Source: Dastarcus helophoroides
Taxonomy: Eukaryota; Arthropoda; Insecta; Coleoptera; Bothrideridae
DNA length: 64,000 nt
Direction: 5' to 3'
Assembly: GCA_028583605.1 (NCBI GenBank)
Contig: CM053329.1
Coordinates: forward strand, 10,836,501-10,900,500
Part shown: piece by piece, positions 34,209-45,359 of the stretch
How positions within the stretch are numbered: position 1 is the first letter of the stretch
Layout: every line of letters begins with the position of its first letter
Made by a program: the position numbers and the translations under genes
The notes under the pieces: model-generated
Told to the model about the DNA's origin: nothing
What the model saw: the letters and a program-made list of their open reading frames with translations, nothing else
Databases searched by the model: none

Positions 34209-35290
34209 TGTTCCGATTAAGCTGTGATCGGGACGAAGGATGTCCAAATTTCTGTTGAATTAGTAATTATTGCCTTCGTCACCTATTCACACAATTAAGC
34301 ACTGTCCATTTTAAATACTTATTCAAATAATCATAATTTGCAACTCACCTACTTACAGTGCAATTGTTGGTTATATTGTTATTTCACACATACTAGATTA
34401 TTCGATATCTCGTACAATTAAGTATACTCTTAATAGCATTAATTACTTGCAAACATTCGTCAGACGTCTTTAACAGATAAGTAACATCTTTCTTTCTTCT
34501 AGTAAATATGTACTAAACCCAGAGTTTCTCAAACTTTTTTGCCCTGACCCAGCAGTCTTTAATACTGACAGTTTGACAGCGTCATAACGCGATAGGGCTC
34601 AACTCCTTCTCTTCTCGGCGGTGCTACGTTGCCAGATCTCTCGTATTTTACGAGTTCTTCCATATTTTGGTAAATCCGTATATGGAAAAAAATCTCCCAT
34701 ATTTTAAAGAGTCCACAAATTTCATAAATAAGGAAGCATACCTAATCGACAGAACCGTCTATTCCAGAGACAAATAATTACATTAAAATAAATAAATTCT
34801 TCAATTGACGGATCGTCAATTCAAGAAATTTAAAAACTCTTTAAATTTAAACAGTTTTTCTAATTATTCTGTTAAATCCGGAGACGAAGTGGTGGGCAAT
34901 AGCTAGTTGTTTTCAAACAACCAACTGACCACGAATGCTTTACAGGCTCCGAAATTTGATAATTCAACTGTTTGAGCACTGAACGTTAATTTTGTGGATA
35001 CTTCCTTATTTATTTTTTAGAATTCTTGTTTTAGTTTTAGTTAAACTCGTTTTCAACAACATTTATTTTTACAATCTTGCTACGTGTTTTATCAGAACGG
35101 TTGATTAAAGAAAGCAAAAAGGTAAAATAGACGAGCATTAATTTTGTGCATGCGTCGATATTCTTTTTTGAGAATTCCTGTTTTAGTTTTCAACAGATCG
35201 GTTGATTAGAGAATTCAACAACTTGAAATAGATGCAATTATGTTTATCTTAGTTTGAAATGTGTATGGCGAAATATTTGTATAAAAAATT
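34209..35290. other. AT-rich sequence with one possible hAT-type end
   Basis: CAGAGTTTCTCAAACTTTTT followed by GACCCAGCAGTC at 34521-34560 looks like a hAT-type terminus, but its partner was not found. From 34990 a phrase TTTTGTGGATACTTCC recurs loosely near 35140-35170 (ATTTTGTGCATGCGTCGATA), so there is some local duplication. No gene is seen. Confidence 0.35.
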
Positions 35291-35440
35291 GTTGATATAC
35301 AAACCTTGTCCCCTGAAACTAAGAAAGATTAAAAAAAACACAACAATAGTTGCTTTTTTGTGTGCATTTTTTAATCTTTCTTGGTTTCAAGATTTGTATA
35401 TCAATTTTTGAAGACAACCAAGGACCAGTTTATTCCATCA
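35288..35440. repeat. Repeat family P1, compact hairpin copy
   Basis: CTTGTCCCCTGAAACTAAG and GATTAAAAAAAACACAACAA are followed after about 18 bp by the inverse TTTTTAATCTTTCTTGGTTT. The outer edges GATATACAAA and TTTGTATATCAA also pair. The end motif is deleted, leaving only paired flanks. Confidence 0.65.
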
Positions 35441-35875
35441 CAAAAAAAAAACTGTTGCTTAATAGTTACGGGATATTATCTCTCACTTGTCTACCGGTGA
35501 CTAGAAGTCAAGATAGGCATCCGTGGACCTATGAAATTATAAACAACGACTATAGAGTTGCGAATCAGGAGCGCCTTATTAGGGGAAGTTTATGGAATGA
35601 TCTTTTCCCTTGTTAAAAAAAGAATAACAATTTCTTTTTTTTTCGATTTTCTCTCTTTATTAATGTTTCTAAAGAGTGGTTAAAATTAACAAATATAATA
35701 TTGAGACACAATATATATCGTAAGAAAGAGAAACTAGCAAAACAAAGCAAATTCTGTATTAAAAAGATTTCCGACAATAAATAGTATCTGTTTTCTGCTA
35801 TCTTTAACTGTTTGTAGAAAAAAATCCATTTACAAAACAAAAACAAATAATCTACTTCCAACTTCAACGTGGAAA
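35441..35875. other. Unassigned AT-rich sequence
   Basis: An 88-codon plus-strand frame (35350-35616) starts inside the P1 repeat and has no recognised domain. Nothing else is seen. Confidence 0.3.
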
Positions 35876-36545
35876 CTCCCCGACCTAGAATGGGGGCAAT
35901 CGAAAGAAAGTTGGGAACTTCGTAACTGGATTAAACGTCGTTACCAAGGGGCGGGCGGCTGTGTGCGTGATCGCGACGGATTAGCGTTGTTTCGTTCGAA
36001 CCGCAAATTACTTTTCTTGTGCGAAATTTCATTACCATACCGGTCCAGCGTTCGCTGGCTTGTAATCTTTTTATGGAAGCGCCCGCTTTTTTGCCCGCGT
36101 GTCGCGATGCATTTTAAACGCCACTTTTTGCCCTTATGCGGCCCCGATCCTGCACCGAACCGACCAGTTTTGCCGTCAACTAGCTCCGACTACTACGTCG
36201 ATGCGATTGAAAAACGGAATGGATCACTTGGTGCCGGAATTGATGACCGTATCGTCAGATATCTCTTAATTGTCATGTTTAAGATTCTGCGAAAGGTTAA
36301 AAAAAAAGAATACTGGGGGAAAAGGTTTTGCCTTCCTCCTTATATGGTTTAGTTAATCAAACTCCTCGACTAGTTGTCCAAAGTTCTCGGCGTTTGAGAA
36401 CTTCTATTTGGACATGTTTGTCGTTTAGTCCCCGCTGCTCTCTTTAGTCTATCTACAGGGTCTCTACAACGTCTACAGCGTCATTAATTAATTAAATGTA
36501 TATTTACACTGAAAACAAATCTAATGATAATTTAAACTCCTTTCA
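35876..36545 (+). promoter_or_regulatory. GC-rich block; candidate promoter or first exon
   Basis: GC- and CpG-rich compared with its neighbours, with a GGGGCGGGCGG Sp-type site near 35949 and CGTTACCAAGG just before it. A 129-codon plus-strand frame (35963-36352) has no recognised domain and could be chance. A well-formed splice acceptor follows at 36546, but I found no strong donor between. The simplest reading is a promoter with an untranslated or short first exon; confidence is low. Confidence 0.3.
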
Positions 36546-36546
36546 G

Positions 36547-36680
36547 GCTGCCATCGATTACAAGCGACTTCGACATCGCTAGATAATGCGACAGCTGCGC
36601 CACAACTTGCAATCGAGAATCGGGAGAAACAAAATTTTGTTCAAGTTATGTTTGAAAGATCAAAACATGCAAATCAATAA
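36547..36680 (+). other. Candidate host exon after a strong acceptor
   Basis: CTAATGATAATTTAAACTCC then TTTCAG gives a plausible branch point and pyrimidine-rich acceptor ending at 36546. After it, one frame stays open for 43 codons (translation includes ATSTSLDNATAAPQLAIENR) before a TAA near 36678, while the other two frames close within 13 codons. No domain is recognised and no polyadenylation signal or donor was identified nearby. Confidence 0.28.
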
Positions 36681-36826
36681 GAGGTATTATGCCTCCGAGG
36701 GCCCTGGACAAGGGATATATGAACTGCAAAAGAATCGTGAACAGTGCGAAATATTTTGAAAAATAATGGGTGCAAGTGTCTAATACCATTATAATTTGTA
36801 GTCCGCCTATCTTCAAGTTTCACTGC

Positions 36827-37065
36827 CTTCTTATTTTTATTAAACGTCCCCCAAAGGCACCCTCTAATGGACAAACATTGGGAACCATGCTCAAGATCTA
36901 TAAAAATCATGAGGAATATGGCAGGCATAGTAGAATCACTCATTGTCTTCTTATTTTTATTAAACGTCCCCGAAATGCACCCTCTAATGGACAAAAATTG
37001 GGAACCAGTGCTCAAGTCCTATAAAAATCATGAGAAATTCAGGCAGACATGGTGGGACCCAAATG
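36827..37065 (+). repeat. Two-copy tandem repeat, 120-bp unit
   Basis: CTTCTTATTTTTATTAAACG followed by CACCCTCTAATGGACAAA and TATAAAAATCATGAG repeats with anchors exactly 120 bp apart. Frames across it translate into repeated Lys/Arg-rich text that reflects the duplication only. Confidence 0.85.
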
Positions 37066-38165
37066 GGGCTCACAATAAACTTAAATGGTGCAGGCTTTGT
37101 TTGGCTGAAGCAGCTTTTTCCGCCCCATGTGGCAATTAAACGCGCTCTTGCGAATAAATTGGAGTTTATGCTAAAATTTCACTATCAGCGTTACAAAACG
37201 AGTTCTTCATTAAAAATGGAGGTATTTCATTCTTTGCGGAACGTAATGCTTTGGGGGCGAACGACGTCCGTTGTATTACTGGGTCTTTTGTTTGTGCAGC
37301 GAAGGTCACGAAGAGAAGCACAACAGAGACGGTTGGTTGTAAACGAATAACAATGCCACTAACAATTTCCACTCTGAAACCCGTGTAACTCGATTGTTCT
37401 TTCGAGTCTAAATGTTCCGGTAGCCTGGGCCCTTTTCCTTTATGTACTTAAATTGATGTTTATTTTATTTAGGCGGATTGCTTTGAGGCAACGCTTCTCT
37501 GCAACGGAGATGAGAGAACGAAACTTTCTGTTGTTTGGATAATATAGAAAAATAAAGGAGAATTTACAAGTTTTTGTCAGACAAAGCCGAGCTTTTTTAA
37601 TCCCGCTGCTTAACCTCCTGAGCAAGATGATTAATTGAAAAAGTTTCTCCATTAAAATGAAATGTTTTAACTCCATTTTGGCCGACAGGAAAGTAAAAAC
37701 TTTCAAAACCAGATAACTTAGGACTCAAACTCTGACCATTTGAATGGTTATCGATTCTAGGTCCAAAGAATGTATGACATACTCACTTGTAAATTGTAAA
37801 CGACTCAAACATCGAATATGTGCAGATGGAGACTAATCTAGAGAAACCAACCAGATATTACAACCAAAATTACGATGCAACCCTAAAGGATTACGAATAT
37901 CACTATGTGAGGCAACCTTAATTTTCTTGTATCATAGCATATCGTAGTTTTGCATCATAGCAAATTCCCTCACGCAAGCACCCTCGGTGCGACGTGCGTT
38001 TAGGTATGTTAAACTTAACAAATAAATTCGATGAATATTTAGGATTACATCGTACTTCTGGTTGTAATTCTCGACAATAATTCCTTCAATTAGCAGCTAG
38101 CAAAAATATTCCTCGTTAGATACTAAGACAAGTTATATGACAGCGAAGCTATCATCTTCAGAGGG
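37066..38165. other. Unique sequence, no gene recognised
   Basis: The part at 37070-37350 is less AT-rich, with an AAGGTCA nuclear-receptor half site near 37303 and GTAAACGAATAA near 37338. Frames on both strands overlap without domains. A fragment CGAAGCTATCATCTTCAG at about 38143-38160 matches the stem-loop of repeat family P1. Confidence 0.3.
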
Positions 38166-38927
38166 ATATAAAATTAAAAGAAAAATGTAGAGAATTTTGA
38201 AAATAAGGTCAAATTTTTGAGAGGAAACATGAAATGGTAAAACTTTTCTAAAAAATCCGAATTTAAATTTCTAATTTTTGATATTTAACCTAAAATTTTG
38301 TTTTTTTTTTTAATTCGACTTTTGTCTAAAGATTTTGATTTAAAAACGTAAAGTCTTTTTCAGATTTTTAGTTAATTAGAGTTAAAATGTTATTTTATTT
38401 TTATTGTTTTCCAACACAAACAACGAAACTTCTGGTCTAAATTCAAACTCAACTTCTTAAAGCCAATTTTAACCAGAATTTCTCTCAATCTGAAAACTGA
38501 AATCAATTTTTTACAAATTTTAAGTGAAAACTGAAATTTTTTTAAACCTACCATATCGACCTTAAATAGAAATTTAGACTTCTTTTGAAATCTACAAATT
38601 AAAACTTTTACTTGAGTTTTTTTTCTAGAATGTTTCACCATTTGTTTCAAAATTTCCATTTTAATTAAAAAAGTGGATCTTTAGTTAAAAATGATTATTT
38701 CAAAATACGAGCTTAAACGTGGAATTTTAACTTTTTTATGGAATCCATGATCCAATACTTCAATTTTTCTCAATGGTTTAAATCTAAACCTTCAATTTTC
38801 ACTTTCTGTGAATTAAGCCAGCTATTTAGAGAAAGATATCAACATTTTATTTTATTTATCAAAAAAATAATATCTACTTTATGAAGGAAGTTAAAATTTC
38901 GAAAAAAAAAAAACAAAACTAGAAGTC
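38166..38927 (-). repeat. AT-rich degenerate array
   Basis: GAATTTTGAAAATAAGGTC and TTTCTAATTTTTGATATT-type variants up to the target duplication of the next element. It resembles 14680-15480 in the order of its phrases, suggesting the two share an ancestor beyond the short motif. Confidence 0.6.
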
Positions 38928-38935
38928 CTCCATAT

Positions 38936-40701
38936 TAGTGATGTAACGAATATTCGCATGTTTATTTAATATTCGCATTCGCATTCGCAAGAAATTATGC
39001 GAATATATTGCGAATGTATTTGGCAATAACACGGGAAATTATTTATGGAATAATAATGCAACTGCTCAGGCAGGGTTGCTTAAACTGAAGTTCATGGACT
39101 TTTGGGGTATCATGAGTTTAGGAGTCCATTAGTAGCGTACCCAACAACTAATGCGGTAATTATTCAGTCCCACCTAATAAAAAGTGTTCATTAATTTCCC
39201 TTTTTTCTTCCTTCTTCCTCTTACTTTTTAATTTTGTTTCTCATTAGCTGGAATAGGGCACTAGGGCGTTTGCTCTCCCCTGGCGAACCATCTAATAATT
39301 TATATTATCAACCACGGGACCCTTTTCCAAAAATTTTCATTTGTTCGTTTCTTTGAACTTTCGACACTTCGAAATTTCGGCCGTTTTTTATAAAAATCAG
39401 TTTTTTTTTCACAAAATTTTTTTTTCTTTTAATTGTACCCTAAAATTCGAGCTCTTTTATCCACATCTGACATTTTTAAAATTTCAAATTTTTATCTCAA
39501 AATTCGTCGTTTTTCTTTTTTTCAAAATTTCATGATTTCTCACTGTGACTTTTTCTGAAAATTTCATTTTTTTAAATTCGTCTTTCTGCAAATGTCGACT
39601 TTATATCTAAGTTTGCTTTTTTCTTAAAATTTGATAAATCTTTTGATGTAAAAGTAAAAATATTTAGAATAATACTAACTTAGAAATTTTGAAAAATATA
39701 TTTCGAAAATGTTGGATTTTTGCAAAAAGACAAATATTCCAGAAAACTTAATTTCTCAAAATTTCGACTATTATCTCAATAACGGATATTTTCTGACGTC
39801 ACAGTGGGGCAGTGGACAGCTAGTGGGGCAAAAAATAAATATTGAGTCGAGAAATTTCGACTCCTTTTTCTTGAAATATCGACTTTTTTCGTAACAATTT
39901 TCTCAAAATTCGCCCCTTTTTTGAAATTTTGTCAAAATTTGAATTTTTTCTCAAAATTTCGATCTTTTTTTGAAAATATTGATATTTTCCTCGATATTTT
40001 CATTTTTTTCAAAATTTGTTTGGGTTAGACTTTCACCTATAAAATCATCTATTTCTCTAAATTTTGATACTTTTCAAACTTTTCCAAAAGGTCAGGTTTT
40101 TATATTGAATTGATTTCCTGAAAATTTCCACTTTATTTTAAACCTGTTTTTTGTTTAATTAAAATTCGTCTTTTTTTTAAATTACGCCTATACAGCCGAA
40201 TTTCGAGAAAGTAAAATTTTGAGTAGAAATTAAAAAATTTGACTTTTTTCTCTCAAAATTGGACTGCACTGAAGTTTTTAAATATTTCATAGAAATTTTG
40301 GACTTTTTCTCGAAATTTTAACTGTCCAGAAATTTCAACCTATTTCTCAAAATTCGTTCTATTCTTGAAGTTTCAACTAAATGTTTTGAGAATTTTTTAC
40401 TTTAAACTGAGCTTTTTATACAAAATTCGACTTTTTATCAAAATTCGTTTATTTTTTCCAGAATTGGATTAAATTTTGCTAAAAACATAACAATTTTGAG
40501 AATAGCATTTCTCGGAAATTTAGAGAAAATAGTTCTTGTCGAGGTTATGTCAAAATTTAAATGAAAATAGAAATTGTAGAAACTGGATTTTTCCCCAAAT
40601 TTGATTTATTTTGAGAATTTCGAATTTTCTCACTATATTTTCTAAGTGCCAGTGAAAAAGCTTAGACATTCGCATTCGAGAATGTGGGAAAACCATCTCT
40701 A
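38936..40701 (-). mobile_element. Non-autonomous hAT element, copy A
   Basis: Starts TAGTGATGTAACGAATATTC and ends in the degenerate inverse CATCTCTA. The perfect 8-bp duplication CTCCATAT lies at 38928-38935 and 40702-40709. The ends carry clustered ATTCG/CGAAT repeats, typical of hAT subterminal binding regions. The interior of about 1.4 kb is AT array in the AAATTTCGACTT orientation, with a GC-richer island near 39795-39830 (CACAGTGGGGCAGTGG) shared by the other copies. The orientation is opposite to copies B and C. No transposase frame exists. Confidence 0.92.
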
Positions 40702-40709
40702 CTCCATAT

Positions 40710-42730
40710 AAAAAAACATATTTAAAAAAAGTCGGAATGTTGATGAAAAATCGAAATTTTCAAACTAAGTCAAAATGTTGAAAATAAAAGTAAAAAAAAA
40801 AAGGCTGAAATTTTTGCAAATAGTCAAAATTTTCAGAAAAAGTTAAAATTTAAGAAACGCTTAAATTCTGAGAGACAAATTTTGCGAAAAGGCCGAAATT
40901 TAAAAGGAAAAAAGTAATAATGTACAAGAAATTAAAAAAAAAGGAGAAATTTCCAGTCAACAAAAAATTCATAAAAAAATTTCTAGAAGAAATAGAAATT
41001 ATGAAGTCAAAATTTTGAGAAAAAATGGAAATGTTGATAAAAATGGAAACTTGAAAACTTAAAATTTTACTTTCTCAAAATTCGGCTGCATAGTCGTAAT
41101 TAAAAAAAGGCGAATGTTAATTAAACAAAAAACAAGTTTAGAATAAAGTGGGAATTTTCAGGAAATCAATTCAATATAAAAACCTGACCTTTTGGAAAAG
41201 TTTGAAAGGTATCAAAATTTAGAGAAATACATGATTTTCTAAGTGAAAATCTAACCCAAACAAATTTTGAAAAAAATAAAGATATCGAGGAAAATATCAA
41301 TATTTTCAGAAAAAGATCGAAATTCTGAGAAAAAAGTCAAATTTTGACGAAATTTCAAAACAGGGGCGAATTTTGAGAAAACTGTTACGAAAAAAGTCGA
41401 TATTTCAAGAAAAATGAGGCGAAATTTCTCGACTTAATATTTATTTTTTGACGGCTGCCTGAGTGAAGGACTAGCTGCCCCCTGCCCCACTGTGATGTCA
41501 GAAAATATCCGCTATTGAGATAATAGTCGAAATTTGGAGAAATTCAGTTTTCTGGAATATTTGTCCTTTTGCAAATATGCAACTTTTTCAAAATATATTT
41601 TTTAAAATTTTCATGTAAGTATTATTCTAAATATTTTTACTTTTACATCAAAAGATCTATCAAATTTTGAGAAAAAAGCAAACTTAGATATAAAGCCGAA
41701 ATTTGCAGAAAGATGAATTTAAAAAACTGAAATTTTCAGAAAAAGTCATAATGAATGACGAAATTTTGAAGAAAGAAAAACGACGAATTTAGAGATAACA
41801 ATTTGAAATTTTGAAAAAGTCAGATGTGGATAAAAGAGCTCGAATTTTAGGATAAATTTAAAAGAAAAAGAGAAATTTTGTGAAAAAAACGGATTTTTAT
41901 AAAAATTATGAAGTTCGATTTTTTTTAATAAATTGGTATTTTTAGAAAGGTCAAGATTTCGATGAAAAGACGAAAATTTGAAATTGAATTTTTTTTCAAG
42001 AAAGTCAAAATTCCGCAATAGTGTAAATTTTGAAACGTCGAAATTTCAAAAAGTCAGTAAGTCGAAATTTTTATAAAGAGTCGCAATTTTTATATCGAAT
42101 TTTTTAGAAAAGAGTAAAAATAGTGTCAGAAAGTCATCATTTCGAGAAGAAAGAGAATTACGAGTATTTAAAACAAGTCCAACTTTTGAGAGTCGAAACT
42201 ATCATTAGGAAAATTTTGACACGTTTTGAAAAGCTACAAAAACAGTAGAAATTTCCAGACAAAGTAGGAAGAAAAATAACTCGAATTATTCAAAAATAAA
42301 CAAAAAAAAATCGAAAAAAATATTAAAATTTTGATTCGAAATCTTCAAAATAATAAAACAAAATTTTCCAAAAAAAGCCGAGACTTTGAAAAAGGTAGAC
42401 TTTTTAAAATGAGTCAAAAAATTACAAAAAAATCGAAATTTTGAACTAAGTATCGAAACTCCTACAACAAGCTCAATTTTGTTAAAAAGCCAACATTTTG
42501 AAGAAATAAAAAAGTGAAAATTATGAAAAATAAGGAAAATTTTTAAATGTCGAAATTTCTAAGAGGTTCGACCTTTCGTTAACTAATAAACTCTATTAAC
42601 AATAAATATATAAAGAGGAACTTTCAATAATAATAATAAAAATTTAAAAACAGTGGAATTTTTTAAAACATCGTATTTTTTTAAATTAAAAATTTCAAAA
42701 AAGAATTCTTCAAAAAAGTTGGATTTTTTT
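40710..42730 (+). repeat. AT-rich array containing an inverted interior fragment of the hAT family
   Basis: From about 41050 to 41930 it is the reverse complement of copy A interior (39370-40270), phrase by phrase: ATTCAATATAAAAACCTGAC, then TGCCCCACTGTGATGTCAGA and AAAGAGCTCGAATTTTAGG. It lacks both termini. It may be a truncated fourth copy or an inverted duplication of copy A. Flanking parts are ordinary AT array. Confidence 0.75.
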
Positions 42731-42735
42731 TTAAT

Positions 42736-44750
42736 CAGCTACTCTCTTATCAAGATCAGTTTCACCAAGCAATAGGGATGTAACGAATGTTGGTGTTCTC
42801 ACATTCGCGAATGGGAATATTCATTTATAACATTCGCGAATGCGAATGTTGACTTTTTCACTGGGACACTAAGTGAAAGAGAGAAGTGAAAGAGAGAAGA
42901 AGAAGAATTTTGTTAGAAAAGTTGCAATTTCCAGAATAAATCGAATTTGGAGAAGAAAAAACCAGTTTTCAAAAATATTTCTCTGGCAATTTTTATCTTC
43001 ATTTAATTTTCCTCGAAATGTACAAGAAATATTTTTCTCTAAATTTCGTAAAAATATTATTCTCTAAATTTCTATACTTAAAATTAAAATTGTAGAAAAA
43101 TAATTGAATTTTGAGAAAAAGTTAAATTTTTGATAAAAAAGCTCAATTTGAGACTTCGACAGTAAAGCGAATTTTGAAAAACAGGTTAAAATTTATGGAC
43201 ACTCAATATTTCGAGAAAAAGGCCGAAATTTCCATGAAATATTCAAAATTTCCCATGATGACAAATTTTGAGAAGAAACAGTAGCATTTTGAGTAAAAGG
43301 TCGCAATTTAGAAAAAAACGAATTATAATAAAAAAACAATTTCGGGAAACGGTCGAAATTCTCAGAACACTAAATTAAATATAAAAATCTGACCTTTTTT
43401 AAATATTTGAAAAATATCTTAATTTCGAAGAAAAAGACGATTTTCGAGGTAAAAATAGAAAGTTTCGGAGACACAAACTAGTTTAAAACAAAATTAAAAT
43501 TTCGAGGAAAAGGGCGAATTTTGAGGAAAATTTCTGGAAAAAAGTCGAAATTTCAAGCAAAAGACATTTCTTGACTATATATTTATTTTTTAACTATTAT
43601 CTGAGTAAAGGACAAGCTTCTCTCGCCCCCTGCCATACTGTGACATCAGAAAATATCCATCATTGGGATAAACGTCTTCGAAATGTTAAAAAACGAGTTA
43701 AAATTTAAATTTTCTGAAGTTTTTGTCCTTACAAAATTCAATATTCTTAAAAAATATTTTAAAAAATTTGCAGATAACAATATTCTAAAAATTTTTACTT
43801 TTTTTATCAAAAGATCCACCAAATTTCAGGAAAAAGGTGAAGTTTGATAAACAAGGCGAAATTTGCAGAAAGACAAATTAGAAAAAAAATCGATATTTTC
43901 AGAAAAAGTCGAATTTTAAGAACTGAAAATATTTTGAAAAGAAAAACGAATTTTGAGAAGCAAAAATTCGAAATTTTGAGAAAGTCGGATTTAGAAAAAA
44001 CAAGTCGAATATTAGAATGAATTTGAAATTTCAAAGAGAAAAGAGAAATTTTTAAAAAATAAGGACGAATTTTAAAAAAATCGAAACTTCCAGGAAATGT
44101 TAAAATTTCAAGGAAAGAACTACTTTTCAGGAAAAAAATGGAAAATAGAAAAGGTTCCCGCAGTTGGGAGTTTTGGTTGGCTGTATAAACCACGAGAGAG
44201 CAAGTGTCCCACCTTGCGTTATTGTACTTAGCTACTAGGAAAAGGAAACAAGAGGATTTAAAATACTTTTAACTAAGTGGGACTGGATAAATTACTGCAT
44301 TAGTTATTATCTTAGAAAATGTTTATCCCTCAAGGGTCCATGGACCCCACTTTAAGAAACCCCGCCTTAGCAGTTGCATTGCTATTTCATAAATAATGTT
44401 CCGTGTTATTGCCAAATACATCCGCATAATTTCTTGCGAAAGCGAATATTAAAAAACATGCGAATATTCGCGAATATTCGTTACATTACTACCAAGCAAT
44501 GAGTGCAGTTCCAATTGACTTTCAGATGACATTCGTCGGGTATTTAATACGTTCCACCAGGCATACAAGAAATTTAAATATATTTAACGAAATTATGACA
44601 TTTTATATTTGAAAGATTTCGAGATTCTAAACCCCTTAACCTCAAAACCCGGAAAACTCAGCTACTCGGTTATCAAGATCAGTTTCGCCAAGTAATGAAT
44701 GCAGTTCCAATTGACCTTCAAATGACATTCGTCGGGTATCTAAGCGAACG
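42736..44750 (+). repeat. Two-copy unit of about 85 bp, first copy split by hAT copy B
   Basis: CAGCTACTCTCTTATCAAGA to CCAAGCAATGAGTGCAGTTC is interrupted by copy B; the same phrase is uninterrupted at about 44657-44745 (CAGCTACTCGGTTATCAAGA, AGTGAATG-like, CATTCGTCGGGTAT). The uninterrupted unit shows the pre-insertion state and confirms the 8-bp duplication. Confidence 0.8.
42773..44491 (+). mobile_element. Non-autonomous hAT element, copy B
   Basis: Starts TAGGGATGTAACGAATGTTG and ends ATTCGTTACATTACTA. The perfect 8-bp duplication CCAAGCAA lies at 42765-42772 and 44492-44499. Subterminal CGAATATTCGCGAATATTCG-type repeats mark the right end and a shorter cluster the left. The interior is AT array in the GTCGAAATTTTGA orientation, and the GC-richer island near 43615-43660 matches the other copies. 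The right part shares CAGTTGCATTGCTATTTCAT with copies A and C. Confidence 0.93.
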
Positions 44751-45115
44751 AGGATCAGTAGCGTGTGTTGACATTACAATGGCATGATAAACTCATAAAT
44801 TTCGCTTATAGTCGTAGACGTTCCAGTAATCCGTCTATAAATAAAACTAGCTTGCGCACTCCACGTTGCAATTGACTATTATTTATGGCCGGGCGCCGCA
44901 TGGTGTCACGCAAAATCACGAATCCAGGCATTTTCTCTCCCTCCCATGCGCCTATTATCTCCAACAAACTGCTACGAAACTGCAAATGTGCAGAATTAAC
45001 GCTACCTGCATATTTCTGTTTATCAATAATACCCGCTGCAACAGCAATTTGTACCCATGAAGATAATTTTTTTTTATAATTTATAACCCCTGCAACTAAA
45101 TCTGCCTAGATTTTA
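44751..45115. other. Unique block, moderately GC-rich
   Basis: No repeat or domain-bearing frame. It contains TTTATGGCCGGGCGCCGCAT near 44882 and two overlapping 64-codon frames without domains. Possibly conserved non-coding DNA. Confidence 0.25.
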
Positions 45116-45224
45116 AATTATGTAATCAGTGTCTTTTTATTATATTTAAGCAATGATAAATTATTGAAAAGCTTTTGATTACTAACATTAATAATGTCAA
45201 TCTTTGACAAATATTTACGGGGAT

Positions 45225-45315
45225 AAATACAAAAAAAATTCCTGCCCGCCCTGGATTCGAACCCCGGTTTCTCGCGCGATAACATGCTTTCGTAGCGTTG
45301 GTAAAATCTGAACGC
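45225..45315 (-). ncRNA. tRNA-like 3' half (B box); pseudogene or SINE piece
   Basis: On the minus strand GGGGTTCGAATCCAGG is a textbook T-arm/B-box, preceded by ACGAAAGCATGTTATCGCGC and followed by GCGGGCAGG. The T stem has one mismatch. A matching 5' acceptor strand and an A box were not found upstream, so this is not a complete tRNA gene. A tRNA fragment or tRNA-derived SINE remnant is likely. Confidence 0.35.
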
Positions 45316-45359
45316 ATTTAAATTATCGAGAATCAAAAATTGGTTCAATTAAAAGAAAA

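Noticed and set aside
35963..36352. 129-codon plus-strand open frame in GC-rich DNA
   Set aside because: No domain, no strong donor at its end, and GC-rich DNA gives long chance frames. Kept only as part of a candidate promoter block.
43807..44193. 128-codon minus-strand open frame
   Set aside because: Lies entirely inside the array interior of hAT copy B; Phe/Leu/Ser-rich repeat translation with no conserved motif.
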